Numbered from the stretch's first letter, positions 51,624 through 61,170 are shown. The stretch: 64,000 nt of DNA from Cronobacter condimenti 1330 (GCF_001277255.1 NZ_CP012264.1:1736001-1800000); one strand, 5' to 3'. A program made the numbers and translations. The notes: generated by a model from the sequence alone, not told the origin.

Positions 51624-53186
51624 TTATTTTGCCTGCATGGTCAGCAATAAGCGCAGCGCCTGGCTGTCGATAGGTCTGGAAAACCACCAGCCTTGTCCGT
51701 AGCAACCCGGAAAATTATCCTGAAGGTAATCGACCTGTAACCGCTGTTCCAGCCCCTCAAATACGATCTGCTGCGGCATCGCTTTTAACATCAGAATCAG
51801 ATTCACTAACAAGGTCTTATTCAGCGACGGGGTGCCAATGGCATCGGTAATACTTTTATCGACTTTCACTTCGTCAATCGGCAGACGCGACAGCCAGGAT
51901 ATTGTCGAATATCCGGTGCCAAAATCATCAAGCGCTATCAGAAAACCCTGACGTTTAAATAATAATATTGCCGCTTCCATGTGAGCAAGGGTGGCATTTT
52001 CCCGCTCGGTTATTTCAAGCATAATGCGATGAGTCGCAAGTTCGGTTTTTCGCGTCAGTTCTGTCAGGAAATCGAGATAGTGACGAGAGAAAAGATCCGC
52101 AAGACTAATATTAATGCTGAGCGTCAGGTCGTATCGCGTCAGTAAGGGGGCCATTTCAGCCACCGCTTGTGTTGTGACAAACTCGGTAATTTTCCCCATC
52201 AGCCCTTCTTTTTCGGCGAGCGGAATAAAAACGTCCGGTGAGATAGCCTCGCCATTATTATCGTGCCAGCGTAACAATGCTTCCATGCCTTTCATGCAGC
52301 CGGTTTCAATCTCATAAATCGGCTGGTAGACCACGCGCATGTCCCCATTTTTTAAGGCATTTTCAAGCAGCATCGACAATGAAGATTTTTTTCGTTGATA
52401 CAGGGCAAGCGCGGCGCAAAGGGAAAGCCCGAGCACCAGACCCAATGCGATGAGAAGGGCGAGATGATACCAGCGAGCCTGCAACAATCCATAAGGGTGC
52501 GTACCCGCAATGACGCAGAGATCGTATTGCGTATTACATTGCTGCTGCGTAATGAAATACCAGGCGTAGTGGGAGGTGGCATCCGCATCAGTTAATAGCG
52601 CCTGGGTAGGTCCCAGCGTAAACCAGCGGCGGTCATGATCCCCGTTGGTGATAACGGCGCTGTAGCGTGCGGTGACGGCGTCTTTTTCAAAGCGGGTAAA
52701 GATAAACGGAGAAAATATCACCAGCAGATCGTTGCGCCACCAGCCCGTGACCTGGATGGTGTCGGTTAACGGCAGGTTTAATAGCCAGCGGGCACCCTGG
52801 CGGCCGACAAAACTTTCCGATGCGCTCAGTGGTTGTGGAATAGGAAGGCGGCCCCAGAGCGCCGAGCATAAAATGCCACGGGCGCCGGTGCGGCCGACAT
52901 CTTTGATCATCTGGTAATTCCAAAGCAGCGTGCGCAATGCATTGAGATCGGCTTCGCTACAAGTGGAATAATGTGCCATTTTCGCCTCGCGGGCGGAAAT
53001 ATCATTCGCCTGTTGCACCAGCGTCACGCTGCGTTCCAGCACAGCCCGGCTGTAATCATTTAATCTGCTGGCTTCTATTCGCCAGCACATGATTTGCGCA
53101 ACGGCCAGAACAGCAAACAAACTGGCGATGATTATTCCCGCTGTCCCGGAAGTTTTATTCAAGCCCAATGAGACCCTGTTAAACAT
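51624..53186 (-). CDS. CSS-domain EAL cyclic-di-GMP phosphodiesterase
   Basis: 520 aa. TM1 is about 15-35, and the periplasmic CSS sensor (about 36-235) contains AHYSTCSEADLNALR, the Cys-Ser-Ser-like redox motif (CS). TM2 is about 240-265, then the EAL domain to the end. Catalytic set: GMEALLRW (EAL), Asn in SINISL, EITERE, DDFGTGYS, Lys in VKVDKS and QGWWFSRP. The loop usually AEGVET reads FEGLEQ, retaining the Glu. All metal ligands appear present, so it should hydrolyse c-di-GMP under control of periplasmic redox state. It occupies the place of yeaI/yeaJ in E. coli. Confidence 0.9.
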   Translation of the reverse strand: MFNRVSLGLNKTSGTAGIIIASLFAVLAVAQIMCWRIEASRLNDYSRAVLERSVTLVQQANDISAREAKMAHYSTCSEADLNALRTLLWNYQMIKDVGRTGARGILCSALWGRLPIPQPLSASESFVGRQGARWLLNLPLTDTIQVTGWWRNDLLVIFSPFIFTRFEKDAVTARYSAVITNGDHDRRWFTLGPTQALLTDADATSHYAWYFITQQQCNTQYDLCVIAGTHPYGLLQARWYHLALLIALGLVLGLSLCAALALYQRKKSSLSMLLENALKNGDMRVVYQPIYEIETGCMKGMEALLRWHDNNGEAISPDVFIPLAEKEGLMGKITEFVTTQAVAEMAPLLTRYDLTLSINISLADLFSRHYLDFLTELTRKTELATHRIMLEITERENATLAHMEAAILLFKRQGFLIALDDFGTGYSTISWLSRLPIDEVKVDKSITDAIGTPSLNKTLLVNLILMLKAMPQQIVFEGLEQRLQVDYLQDNFPGCYGQGWWFSRPIDSQALRLLLTMQAK

Positions 53187-53400
53187 GATTCATGGTGGTC
53201 CTGCGACGGCGCAGCGTCGTTCTTATTTAATGCCGCTCACTATAACTGATAGCGAACCGGCTGTAAGTAAATTCTGTAGGGTTATTAATACGGCGCTCAT
53301 TCCTTGCTTAATATTATGGACGATAATGACGAATTAATTAAGCAGGGCTGATATAAAAGTTAAGCAGTGCTTTAATTTGTGATAGGGAAATAAGAAATGT

Positions 53401-53421
53401 CAGGGCCGACAAGCGGCCCTG
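53401..53421 (-). terminator. Hairpin after yeaH
   Basis: CAGGGCCG/CGGCCCTG stem with a 5-base loop just past the yeaH stop. The T-tract on the minus strand is imperfect (ACATTTCTT). Confidence 0.55.
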
Positions 53422-53424
53422 CGG

Positions 53425-54708
53425 TTAGCTGTAGTTTTCACTGGCCTGTTTGTGAAACAGTTCGCGGAATACCGGATAGATATCTTCCTGATCGCGAATA
53501 TGCTGCATAGCGAAATTCTCATATTTCGCCTGCAAATCTTCATATTCACGCCACAGAGTTTGGTGGGCACGACGAGTGATTTCGATATAACTGTAATAAC
53601 GAACGACAGGCAGAATTTTCTTCGCCAGAATGTCGTGGCAAAGCGGGGAGTCATCCGCCCAGTTATCGCCGTCTGAGGCCTGTGCGGCGTAAATATTCCA
53701 CTGCGCCGGGTCGTAGCGTTCTTTAACAACATCATCCATGAGCTTCAGCGCGCTGGAGACAATGGTGCCCCCGGTTTCCTGCGAATAGAAAAACTCATGT
53801 TCATCGACTTCTTTCGCCTGGGTATGGTGGCGGATATAGACCACATCGACGTTTTTATAGGTTCTGCTCAGGAACAGATAGAGCAGGATATAAAAGCGCT
53901 TGGCCATATCTTTGGTCGCCTGATCCATGGAGCCTGATACGTCCATGAGACAGAACATCACGGCCTGGCTTGACGGCTCCGGACGTTTCTCAAAGTTTTT
54001 GTAACGCAGGTCGAAGGTGTCAATAAACGGCACGCGTTCGATTTTGGCGCGCAGTTCGGCGATTTCCCGGCGCAGACGCTCTTCTTCGAGCAGTTGCGCG
54101 GGTTCGCTTTTCAGCGCCTCTTCAAGATTTGACTCCAGTTCGCGCAGTTCACGACGTTTACCCGCCGTCATCGCCGTACGGCGCGCCAGCGAGTTTTGCA
54201 ATGAACGTACCACGCTGATGTTCGCCGGCACGCCATTGGAGGTGTAACCGGAGCGGTGGGTTTTATATTCGTTAAGCTGTCGGTGCTGGTTTTTTTTCAG
54301 ATTCGGCAGCGCGAGATCTTCGAACAAGAGATCAAGGTATTCGTCTTTGGAGATCTGAAACACGAACTCGTCCTGGCCTTCGCCGTCGGCGCTTGCCTGG
54401 CCCTGACCGCCGCCGGACCCGCCGCCGCCCCCCTGAGGCCGTTCAATACGATCGTTTTGCACGAAATGGTCATTACCCGGATGGACGCGATGGCGCAGGC
54501 CGCCGCGTCCCTGATGAAACATCGGTTCGCTAATGTCGTCGTTCGGAATCGACACCGACTCGCCGCTCTGAACGTCGGTCACCGAGCGTTTATTGATAGC
54601 TTCAGAAATTGACTGTTTGATTTGTGCTTTGTAACGGCGCAAGAAGCGCTGGCGATTCACCGTGCTTTTGTTTTTGCCGTTTAGACGTCGGTCTATGAAC
54701 CAGGTCAT
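53425..54708 (-). CDS. yeaH: YeaH (UPF0229, DUF444)
   Basis: 427 aa, start MTWFIDRRLNGKNKSTVNRQ as in E. coli. A Gly-rich linker (GGGGGSGGGQGQ near 95-107) is followed by a von Willebrand-like domain with the MIDAS-type motif DVSGSMD. It works with the kinase YeaG and is required with it under starvation and stress in E. coli. Second gene of yeaG-yeaH, separated by a REP-like element. Confidence 0.95.
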   Translation of the reverse strand: MTWFIDRRLNGKNKSTVNRQRFLRRYKAQIKQSISEAINKRSVTDVQSGESVSIPNDDISEPMFHQGRGGLRHRVHPGNDHFVQNDRIERPQGGGGGSGGGQGQASADGEGQDEFVFQISKDEYLDLLFEDLALPNLKKNQHRQLNEYKTHRSGYTSNGVPANISVVRSLQNSLARRTAMTAGKRRELRELESNLEEALKSEPAQLLEEERLRREIAELRAKIERVPFIDTFDLRYKNFEKRPEPSSQAVMFCLMDVSGSMDQATKDMAKRFYILLYLFLSRTYKNVDVVYIRHHTQAKEVDEHEFFYSQETGGTIVSSALKLMDDVVKERYDPAQWNIYAAQASDGDNWADDSPLCHDILAKKILPVVRYYSYIEITRRAHQTLWREYEDLQAKYENFAMQHIRDQEDIYPVFRELFHKQASENYS

Positions 54709-54752
54709 ATGCCCCCCGTACTGCATTTGCCAACTTTGCGCGACGCCTGTAG

Positions 54753-54825
54753 CGCCGGATACGCGTGGCGTACCCGGCCTGCGGTTCGCGTCGTTGTAAG
54801 CCCGGTGAGCGCGAACGCTCCCGGG
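54753..54825. repeat. REP/BIME-like palindromic elements between yeaG and yeaH
   Basis: GCCGGATACGCGTGGCGTAC, then CCGGCCTGCGG (54753-54784), follows the plan of enterobacterial REP sequences. A second hairpin (CCCGG-T-GAGCG / CGCTC-CCGGG, CGAA loop) lies at 54801-54825. REP units inside operons often stabilise the upstream mRNA. Confidence 0.65.
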
Positions 54826-54832
54826 TGATGGT

Positions 54833-56767
54833 TTAAGACGATTTACGCACGCGCAAATACCATTCGCACAGCAGACGCACCTGCTTGCGGGTATAGCCTT
54901 TTTCCATCATGCGATCGACAAAATCATCGTGTTTTTTCTGCTCATCCGTGGACGTTTTGGCGTTAAAGGAGATAACGGGCAGCAACTCCTCGGTGTTCGA
55001 GAACATTTTCTTCTCAATAACCGTGCGCAGCTTCTCATAGCTGGTCCAGTTCGGGTTGCGGCCATTATTATTAGCACGGGCGCGCAGCACGAAGTTGACG
55101 ATTTCATTACGGAAATCTTTCGGGTTGCTGATGCCGGCCGGTTTCTCGATTTTCTCCAGTTCCGCATTAAGCGATTCGCGGTCAAAGAGCTGGCCGGTAT
55201 CCGGGTCACGATACTCCTGATCCTGGATCCAGAAATCCGCGTAGGTTACGTAACGGTCAAAGATGTTCTGACCATATTCGGAATAGGACTCCAGATAGGC
55301 TGTCTGGATCTCTTTGCCGATGAACTCGGCGTATTTCGGAATGAGATAGCCTTTCAGGAATTCGAGATAACGCTCCGCGTGCTCTTGCGGGAACTGCTCA
55401 CGTTCTATCTGTTGCTCCAGCACATAGAAGAGATGAACCGGGTTTGCCGCCACTTCGATGTGATCGAAGTTAAAGACGCGCGAAAGGATTTTGAATGCGA
55501 AACGGGTAGAGAGCCCGTTCATGCCTTCGTCCACGCCCGCGTAGTCGCGATACTCCTGATAGGATTTCGCTTTCGGGTCGGTATCTTTAAGGCTTTCCCC
55601 GTCATAGACGCGCATTTTTGAATAGATGCTGGAGTTTTCTGGCTCTTTCAGGCGCGACAAAATAGAGAAGCGGGCGAGCGTTTCCAGCGTGCCTGGGGCG
55701 CACGGCGCGTGCGACAGCTCACTGTGATTAAGCAGTTTTTCGTAGATTTTGATCTCTTCCGAGATACGCAGGCAGTAAGGCACCTTGACGATATAAACGC
55801 GGTCGAGGAACGCTTCGTTGTTTTTGTTATTACGGAAAGTAACCCATTCAGATTCGTTGGAGTGCGCCAGAATAATGCCGTTAAAGGGCAGGGCAGAGAT
55901 GCCTTCCGTCCCGTTATAGTTCCCTTCCTGCGTCGCGGTCAGCAACGGGTGGAGCACTTTAATCGGCGCTTTGAACATTTCAACGAATTCCATTACGCCC
56001 TGGTTTGCGCGACACAGTGCGCCGGAATAGCCGTAGGCGTCCGGATCGTTTTGCGCGTGATGCTCAAGCTTACGAATATCGACTTTACCCACCAGCGCCG
56101 AAATATCCTGGTTGTTTTCATCACCAGGCTCGGTTTTCGCAATCGCGATTTGCTCAAGAATCGACGGCCAGACTTTGACGACGCGGAATTTGGTAATATC
56201 CCCGCCGAACTCATGTAAGCGTTTCGCGGCCCACGGCGACATAATGGTGCCGAGATAACGGCGCGGGACGTTATATTCTTTTTCAAGAATTTGGGCATCT
56301 TCCTGAGGGTTAAACAGACACAGCGGGTGATCGTTGACCGGGCTGCGCTCGCCGTTGGCGCTTAATACATAAATCGGCACGCGCTGCATCAGTGATTTCA
56401 GACGCTCAGCAAGTGACGATTTACCGCCCCCCACCGGGCCCAGCAGATAGAGGATCTGTTTCTTCTCTTCCAGACCCTGTGCCGCATGTTTCAGGTACGA
56501 CACAATCTGCTCAATGGCCTCTTCCATGCCATAGAATTCCTCAAAGGCCGGATACCGGGCAACCACCCGGTTCGAAAAGAGACGGGAAAGCCGTGGCTCC
56601 TGGGCAGTATCCACCATCACTGGCTCACCAATGGCCATCAATAGCCGTTCCGCCGCATTGGCATAAGCACTGCGATCCTGCCGGCAAACGGTAAGAAATT
56701 CCTGCAGTGTGAACTCTTCGTCCTTGGCAGCTTCATAACGCTGACGATAGTGATCGAATATATTCAT
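54833..56767 (-). CDS. yeaG: Serine protein kinase YeaG (PrkA family)
   Basis: 644 aa. The N-terminal AAA+ module has Walker A LLGPVGGGKSS near residue 108 and NGIILAHSNESEW; the C-terminal kinase-like module ends LLCEWYLRVRKSS. It helps E. coli survive nitrogen starvation and other stress. A sigma-54 promoter lies upstream, in line with NtrC control known in E. coli. Starts MNIFDHYRQRYEAAKDEEFT, the conserved N-terminus. Operon with yeaH. Confidence 0.96.
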   Translation of the reverse strand: MNIFDHYRQRYEAAKDEEFTLQEFLTVCRQDRSAYANAAERLLMAIGEPVMVDTAQEPRLSRLFSNRVVARYPAFEEFYGMEEAIEQIVSYLKHAAQGLEEKKQILYLLGPVGGGKSSLAERLKSLMQRVPIYVLSANGERSPVNDHPLCLFNPQEDAQILEKEYNVPRRYLGTIMSPWAAKRLHEFGGDITKFRVVKVWPSILEQIAIAKTEPGDENNQDISALVGKVDIRKLEHHAQNDPDAYGYSGALCRANQGVMEFVEMFKAPIKVLHPLLTATQEGNYNGTEGISALPFNGIILAHSNESEWVTFRNNKNNEAFLDRVYIVKVPYCLRISEEIKIYEKLLNHSELSHAPCAPGTLETLARFSILSRLKEPENSSIYSKMRVYDGESLKDTDPKAKSYQEYRDYAGVDEGMNGLSTRFAFKILSRVFNFDHIEVAANPVHLFYVLEQQIEREQFPQEHAERYLEFLKGYLIPKYAEFIGKEIQTAYLESYSEYGQNIFDRYVTYADFWIQDQEYRDPDTGQLFDRESLNAELEKIEKPAGISNPKDFRNEIVNFVLRARANNNGRNPNWTSYEKLRTVIEKKMFSNTEELLPVISFNAKTSTDEQKKHDDFVDRMMEKGYTRKQVRLLCEWYLRVRKSS

Positions 56768-57203
56768 GGCATGCCGTCCTTTCGTTTTTTAGCACAGGTT
56801 GAAGAGCCGTTCATATGAATAGTGGAGGCTCCCGGAAGACGTATTCTGAGTACAGCAACCCTTATGCCAACTGAAGCATTTATTTTGCGCGTTGCACTGT
56901 GCTACTGCGGTCAGGGTAATGCACCTTCTTAATTTTAAGCGTAGATGGCATTTGAAAAACTTGCATGCCGCCCTTTTAGGGATCCAGTGATTTATCAAGC
57001 ACTCATCCCGTTGTTTCTACGCAAGCATTTACACACAAGACACGGATTCACCGCAAAGTCATAAAATTGCAAGGCCGCTGTAACGCGAAAATGCGACGCT
57101 GCGCGATCGAATGATGTAAAGAAGTGAGAAAAAATTTGGGGTGAAGAGTAAGGGACGGTTACACTTCGCGAGCTGATTATTTGACTAAAGGACTTGATGG
57201 ATT
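56768..57203. other. 436-base divergent region yeaG/mipA
   Basis: Contains the sigma-54 promoter of yeaG and the mipA promoter. No gene seen. Confidence 0.6.
56854..56869 (-). promoter_or_regulatory. Sigma-54 promoter of yeaGH
   Basis: The minus strand reads TGGCATAAGGGTTGCT: GG and GC doublets at exact -24/-12 spacing, one mismatch to TGGCAC-N5-TTGCW, 87 bases before the yeaG ATG. Confidence 0.85.
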
Positions 57204-57950
57204 GTGAGCACATTCAAATTTCTGGCACTGGGTGCCCTCATGGCTTCCGCCGCTACCGTTGCGCATGCCGAGGGCAAGCTGTCCGTTGGCGCGGGTGCAG
57301 GATGGGTAGTCAATCCCTATAAACAGTACGACAGAGACGTTTATCCTCTGCCGGTTATCAACTATGAAGGCGATAACTTCTGGGTGCGTGGCCTGGGCGC
57401 GGGTTATTACCTGTGGAATGACACCGCCGATAAGCTCTCGATTATGGCGTATTACTCGCCGCTGCACTTTAAGCCTGGCGACAGCGATAGCCGTGCGTTA
57501 CGCCGTCTGGATGAGCGTAAAGCGACGCTGATGGCGGGGCTTTCTTACGTGCATAACACGCAATACGGTTTCCTGCGCACCTCGCTTGCGGCCGACACGC
57601 TGGATAACAGCAATGGCATCGTATGGGATCTGGCCTGGCTCTATCGTTATACCAACGGTGGCCTGACGTTAACGCCAGGTATCGGTGTGGAGTGGAGCAG
57701 CGAAAACCAGAACGATTATTACTATGGCGTAAGCGGGCGAGAATCTCGTCGCAGCGGCCTGAGCCGCTACGATGCTGACGATGGCTGGGCGCCGTATGCC
57801 GAGCTGACTGCGACCTATCGTCTGTCTGACAGCTGGAGCGTCTACGGCAGTGGTCGCTATACGCACCTGAGCGACGAAGCGAAAGACAGCCCGATGGTGG
57901 ACCGTTCCTGGTCTGCGCTGCTGTCGACCGGCGTGACTTATACGTTCTGA
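57204..57950 (+). CDS. mipA: MltA-interacting outer-membrane protein MipA
   Basis: 248-aa outer-membrane beta-barrel of the MipA/OmpV family, a scaffold joining the lytic transglycosylase MltA to PBP1B in E. coli. GTG start. The signal peptide ends VAHA, then mature EGKLSVGAGAGWVV; conserved INYEGDNFWVRGLGAGYYLW and DTLDNSNGIVWDLAWLYRYT. It ends in the aromatic GVTYTF typical of BAM substrates. Followed by a strong terminator. Confidence 0.94.
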   Translation: MSTFKFLALGALMASAATVAHAEGKLSVGAGAGWVVNPYKQYDRDVYPLPVINYEGDNFWVRGLGAGYYLWNDTADKLSIMAYYSPLHFKPGDSDSRALRRLDERKATLMAGLSYVHNTQYGFLRTSLAADTLDNSNGIVWDLAWLYRYTNGGLTLTPGIGVEWSSENQNDYYYGVSGRESRRSGLSRYDADDGWAPYAELTATYRLSDSWSVYGSGRYTHLSDEAKDSPMVDRSWSALLSTGVTYTF

Positions 57951-57969
57951 TACGCAGACATCGTTTCGT

Positions 57970-57994
57970 GGGGCGCCTTGTGCGCCCCTTTTTT
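57970..57994 (+). terminator. mipA terminator
   Basis: GGGGCGC/GCGCCCC stem with a 5-base loop and six T. Confidence 0.9.
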
Positions 57995-58073
57995 ATGGCG
58001 CGAAAGTAAAAACCGGGAAAGTTAATGCAGGGGAGGGGGGAGATAACGGCCCCGTCAACGAGGCCGTCATGTG

Positions 58074-58961
58074 TCAGGCTTTTTTCACAACGCGCAGCGT
58101 CTGAGAGAGGCGCGACGGTTTGTCTTCCCGTGTCTGCTGCGGTTTGGTCACGCAGGCGCTTTCTACGCAAACAAAGGTCTTATAGCCGTCATCTGGCATA
58201 TCGCTCATGCTGACGGACAGCGCCGGGCCTGGGTTCCAACCCACCACGTTGCTATTGTGATGGTGGGTCACCTCAATGGTGCGGTTCAGTGCGCCATCAT
58301 GGATCAGACTGCACCCTTCCGGGTTCAGATAAACACGGTCGGTTCGGTCCGGGAAAGTCTGAACACCGTCGCCAAGCGAACCTTGTTCCCCGCCGTTAAC
58401 TTTATCGATGTAGGTGTCACCAAGACCGCTGACTTTAACGTCGGCGATGTCGCCTACGTTGAAATAAGTGTGCAGCGCGGAGGTGGTTTCAAATTCGCCG
58501 TGCGCTTCGAGTTCCATTTCGCAGGTTTTGCCGAGTTTATAACGTGCGTACAGCGTGAAATCGTGCGGCCAGTACTGGCGGCTTTCGTCATTCGCATGCA
58601 GTTCAAACGTCAGCACTACGCCGTTGTCATCTTCATTGTGAGCGCTTAACGACCATGGAAGATTGCGGGCGAAACCGTGAGACGGCAGTGCGTTATCGGC
58701 TGATGGGCCAAACCACGGCCAGCAAATCGGCACGCCGCCGCGGAGCGCAACGCCTTTTTTAAACGGCGTGTTGTCGCTCAGCCATAAAACCTCTTCTTCG
58801 CCGGCAGGCTTCCAGCACAGCAGATGCGCGCCTTGCAGCGCCACGGCGGCGCGGACGCTCGGATGATCGATGACAACCACGTCCAGCTCGTCATGCTGAC
58901 GACGAGAAAGGTAGGGAGTTAACTGTTCAGACACCGGCAGGGCAAAAATCGTGTTAATCAT
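58074..58961 (-). CDS. yeaD: D-hexose-6-phosphate mutarotase YeaD
   Basis: 295-aa aldose-1-epimerase-like enzyme that interconverts the anomers of glucose-6-phosphate. Substrate-site blocks: RGGVPICWPWFGPSADNALP, SHGFARNLPW, then SALHTYFNVGDI with the catalytic His, and FVCVESACV with the Glu. The ATG at 58961 (MINTIFALP, like E. coli MIKKIFALP) is preferred over the TTG at 58970. It lies directly downstream of gapA, beyond the gapA terminator. Confidence 0.93.
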   Translation of the reverse strand: MINTIFALPVSEQLTPYLSRRQHDELDVVVIDHPSVRAAVALQGAHLLCWKPAGEEEVLWLSDNTPFKKGVALRGGVPICWPWFGPSADNALPSHGFARNLPWSLSAHNEDDNGVVLTFELHANDESRQYWPHDFTLYARYKLGKTCEMELEAHGEFETTSALHTYFNVGDIADVKVSGLGDTYIDKVNGGEQGSLGDGVQTFPDRTDRVYLNPEGCSLIHDGALNRTIEVTHHHNSNVVGWNPGPALSVSMSDMPDDGYKTFVCVESACVTKPQQTREDKPSRLSQTLRVVKKA

Positions 58962-58992
58962 TTCTGGCAATCCTCTGTCTTTAAAGCCAAAT

Positions 58993-59019
58993 AAAAAGGG
59001 CGACCGAAGTCGCCCTTAA
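58993..59019 (-). terminator. gapA terminator
   Basis: AGGGCGAC/GTCGCCCT stem with a 4-base loop, followed on the minus strand by TTTTTAT. Confidence 0.88.
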
Positions 59020-59039
59020 AGATCACATTCTCATCTCAC

Positions 59040-60035
59040 TTATTTGGAGATGTGAGCGATCAGGTCCAGTACTTTGTTAGAGTAGCCGGTTTCGTTGTCG
59101 TACCAGGAAACCAGTTTCACAAAGTTGTCGTTCAGTGCGATACCTGCTTTAGCATCGAACACGGAAGTGCAGATTTCGCCGTTGAAATCGGTAGAAACAA
59201 CGTCGTCTTCGGTGTAACCCAGAACGCCTTTCATTTCGCCTTCAGCGGCTTTCTTGATAGCGTCTTTGATCTGCTCGTAGGTCGCTGCTTTTTCCAGGCG
59301 AACGGTCAGGTCAACAACAGAAACGTTCGGGGTCGGAACGCGGAACGCCATACCGGTCAGTTTGCCGTTCAGTTCCGGCAGTACTTTACCTACAGCTTTA
59401 GCAGCACCGGTAGAGGACGGGATGATGTTCTGTGCTGCGCCGCGGCCGCCGCGCCAGTCTTTGTGAGACGGGCCGTCAACGGTTTTCTGAGTAGCGGTGG
59501 TCGCGTGAACGGTAGTCATCAGACCTTCGATGATGCCGAAGTTGTCGTTGATAACTTTCGCCAGCGGTGCCAGGCAGTTGGTGGTGCAAGACGCGTTGGA
59601 AACGATGTCCTGGCCTGCATATTTATCAAAGTTAGCGCCACGAACGAACATCGGGGTGTTGTCTTTGGACGGGCCAGTCAGAACAACTTTTTTCGCGCCA
59701 GCGGTGATGTGTTTACGTGCGGTTTCGTCGGTCAGGAAGATACCGGTTGCTTCAGCAACCACGTCCACGCCCACTTCGTCCCACTTCAGGTTAGCCGGGT
59801 CTTTTTCAGCGGTAACGCGGATTTTTTTACCGTTAACGATCAGATGACCGTCTTTAACTTCAACGGTACCGTCGAAACGACCGTGAGTAGAGTCATACTT
59901 CAGCATGTAGGCCATGTACTCAGCGTCTAACAGGTCGTTGATTGCAACGATCTCGATGTCAGAACGTTTCTGAGCAGCACGGAAAACAATGCGACCGATA
60001 CGGCCAAAACCGTTGATACCTACTTTGATAGTCAT
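59040..60035 (-). CDS. gapA: Glyceraldehyde-3-phosphate dehydrogenase A
   Basis: Glycolytic NAD-dependent enzyme, 331 aa. Rossmann start MTIKVGINGFGRIGRIVFRA; active-site Cys in SNASCTTNCLAPL; catalytic His in HATTATQ. The start at 60033-60035 matches E. coli; an upstream ATG at 60044 is ignored. Codon use is strongly biased to optimal codons, as for a highly expressed gene. Upstream: a P1-like promoter, a Cra-like site and a CRP-like site. Confidence 0.98.
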   Translation of the reverse strand: MTIKVGINGFGRIGRIVFRAAQKRSDIEIVAINDLLDAEYMAYMLKYDSTHGRFDGTVEVKDGHLIVNGKKIRVTAEKDPANLKWDEVGVDVVAEATGIFLTDETARKHITAGAKKVVLTGPSKDNTPMFVRGANFDKYAGQDIVSNASCTTNCLAPLAKVINDNFGIIEGLMTTVHATTATQKTVDGPSHKDWRGGRGAAQNIIPSSTGAAKAVGKVLPELNGKLTGMAFRVPTPNVSVVDLTVRLEKAATYEQIKDAIKKAAEGEMKGVLGYTEDDVVSTDFNGEICTSVFDAKAGIALNDNFVKLVSWYDNETGYSNKVLDLIAHISK

Positions 60036-60078
60036 ATATTCCACCAGCTATTTGTTAGTGAATAAAAGGTTGGCTGTA

Positions 60079-60106
60079 AAATTACAAAAACCTTACGCAG
60101 CGTCAA
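60079..60106 (-). promoter_or_regulatory. gapA P1-type promoter
   Basis: -35 TTGACG, 16-base spacer, -10 TAATTT on the minus strand; the surrounding bases agree with the E. coli gapA P1 region as I remember it. Confidence 0.7.
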
Positions 60107-60108
60107 GC

Positions 60109-60120
60109 GGAATCGTGTCA
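60109..60120. promoter_or_regulatory. Cra (FruR)-like site
   Basis: GGAATCGTGTCA, 10 of 12 to the TGAAWCGNTTCA core, adjoining the -35 of gapA P1. Cra regulation of gapA is known in E. coli. Confidence 0.4.
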
Positions 60121-60243
60121 ATCATTGCGACAAATCAATCCTATGGACAAGCTTTGCACGACTGACTCGCCTTACTCTTCCTTTTGGGCTTAGGTCCATA
60201 TGGGGACACCGCCAGGAATTTAAAAGGGCGTCGAAAATAAAAG

Positions 60244-60259
60244 TGTGACTTGCGTCACG
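60244..60259. promoter_or_regulatory. CRP-like site
   Basis: TGTGA-CTTGCG-TCACG: one mismatch to TGTGA-N6-TCACA, between gapA and msrB. Confidence 0.65.
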
Positions 60260-60380
60260 TTTGCTTGTTCGCTGCATTTTCAGTGCTAAGTTTAGACCAA
60301 AAGTGTACGCGTTACTGTTAATGTTTTGTTAGAATATTGCAGGTAATGTAACTGCTTAAACCTCCCCGAGATGTCACCTT

Positions 60381-60794
60381 ATGGCCAATCAAAACTCCCA
60401 GGACGATCTGAAAAACACCCTGACGGAAATGCAGTTTTATGTCACCCAGAATCACGGCACGGAACCGCCGTATACCGGGCGCCTGCTGCATAACAAGCGT
60501 GATGGCGTCTACCACTGTCTGGTGTGCGATGCGCCGCTATTTAACTCTGAAACCAAATACGATTCTGGCTGCGGCTGGCCGAGTTTTTACGAGCCCGTCA
60601 GCGAAGATGCGATTCGTTATCTCAATGACTACTCGCACGGTATGCAGCGCATTGAAATTCGCTGTGGAAACTGTGAAGCACATCTGGGTCACGTTTTCCC
60701 GGACGGCCCGCAGCCGACCGGCGAGCGCTACTGCGTTAATTCCGCCTCGCTGAGCTTCAGCGACGATGACAATGGCGAGCAAATCAAAGGCTGA
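60381..60794 (+). CDS. msrB: Methionine-R-sulfoxide reductase MsrB
   Basis: 137 aa. Repairs the R form of methionine sulfoxide in proteins. Zinc ligands CLVCDAPLF and CGNC; catalytic Cys in GERYCVNSASL, with GHVFPDGP nearby. Divergent from gapA and followed by yeaC after a short gap, as in E. coli. Confidence 0.96.
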   Translation: MANQNSQDDLKNTLTEMQFYVTQNHGTEPPYTGRLLHNKRDGVYHCLVCDAPLFNSETKYDSGCGWPSFYEPVSEDAIRYLNDYSHGMQRIEIRCGNCEAHLGHVFPDGPQPTGERYCVNSASLSFSDDDNGEQIKG

Positions 60795-60834
60795 AGAATC
60801 GATTCAGCAAATTATTCCACTGGAGCGCGATTTT

Positions 60835-61113
60835 ATGAACCTGGAAGACCTGATTAGCAGCATGACGCCAGAAGTTTATGAGCGGCTTGCGACGGCGGTA
60901 GAGCTGGGTAAATGGCCTGACGGCGTAGCGCTGACGCCTGAACAGAAGGAAAACAGTCTGCAACTGGTTATGCTCTGGCAGATGCGCCATAACACCAATC
61001 CGCAGCACATGACTATCGGCACCGACGGTCAGCTGGTGATGAAGAGCAAGCAGCAATTGAAAGCCGAATTTGGCATTAATGCGCAGCCTATCGCCACGCT
61101 GAAACCACAGTAA
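60835..61113 (+). CDS. yeaC: DUF1315 protein YeaC
   Basis: 92 aa, MNLEDLISSMTPEVYERLAT, then VELGKWPDGVALTPEQKEN: closely follows E. coli YeaC (90 aa). The ATG at 60835 is set by homology; it lies 40 bases beyond the msrB stop, so the genes share a transcript. Function unknown. Confidence 0.93.
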   Translation: MNLEDLISSMTPEVYERLATAVELGKWPDGVALTPEQKENSLQLVMLWQMRHNTNPQHMTIGTDGQLVMKSKQQLKAEFGINAQPIATLKPQ

Positions 61114-61136
61114 GCTGAAATTTGCTGAAGCGCATA

Positions 61137-61170
61137 AAAAAGCCGCAGGTTACGCTGCGGCTTTTGTTTT
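61137..61170. terminator. Bidirectional terminator yeaC/pncA
   Basis: AGCCGCAG/CTGCGGCT stem with a 6-base loop, A-run before and T-run after, between the convergent genes. Confidence 0.88.

Larger units (their letters stand above)
60036..60380. other. 345-base divergent regulatory region gapA/msrB
   Basis: Holds the gapA promoter, Cra-like and CRP-like sites described separately, and the msrB promoter. No gene seen. Confidence 0.65.

Noticed and set aside
59052..59930. 292-codon frame antisense to gapA
   Set aside because: Produced by the codon bias of gapA; no ribosome site and no recognisable protein.
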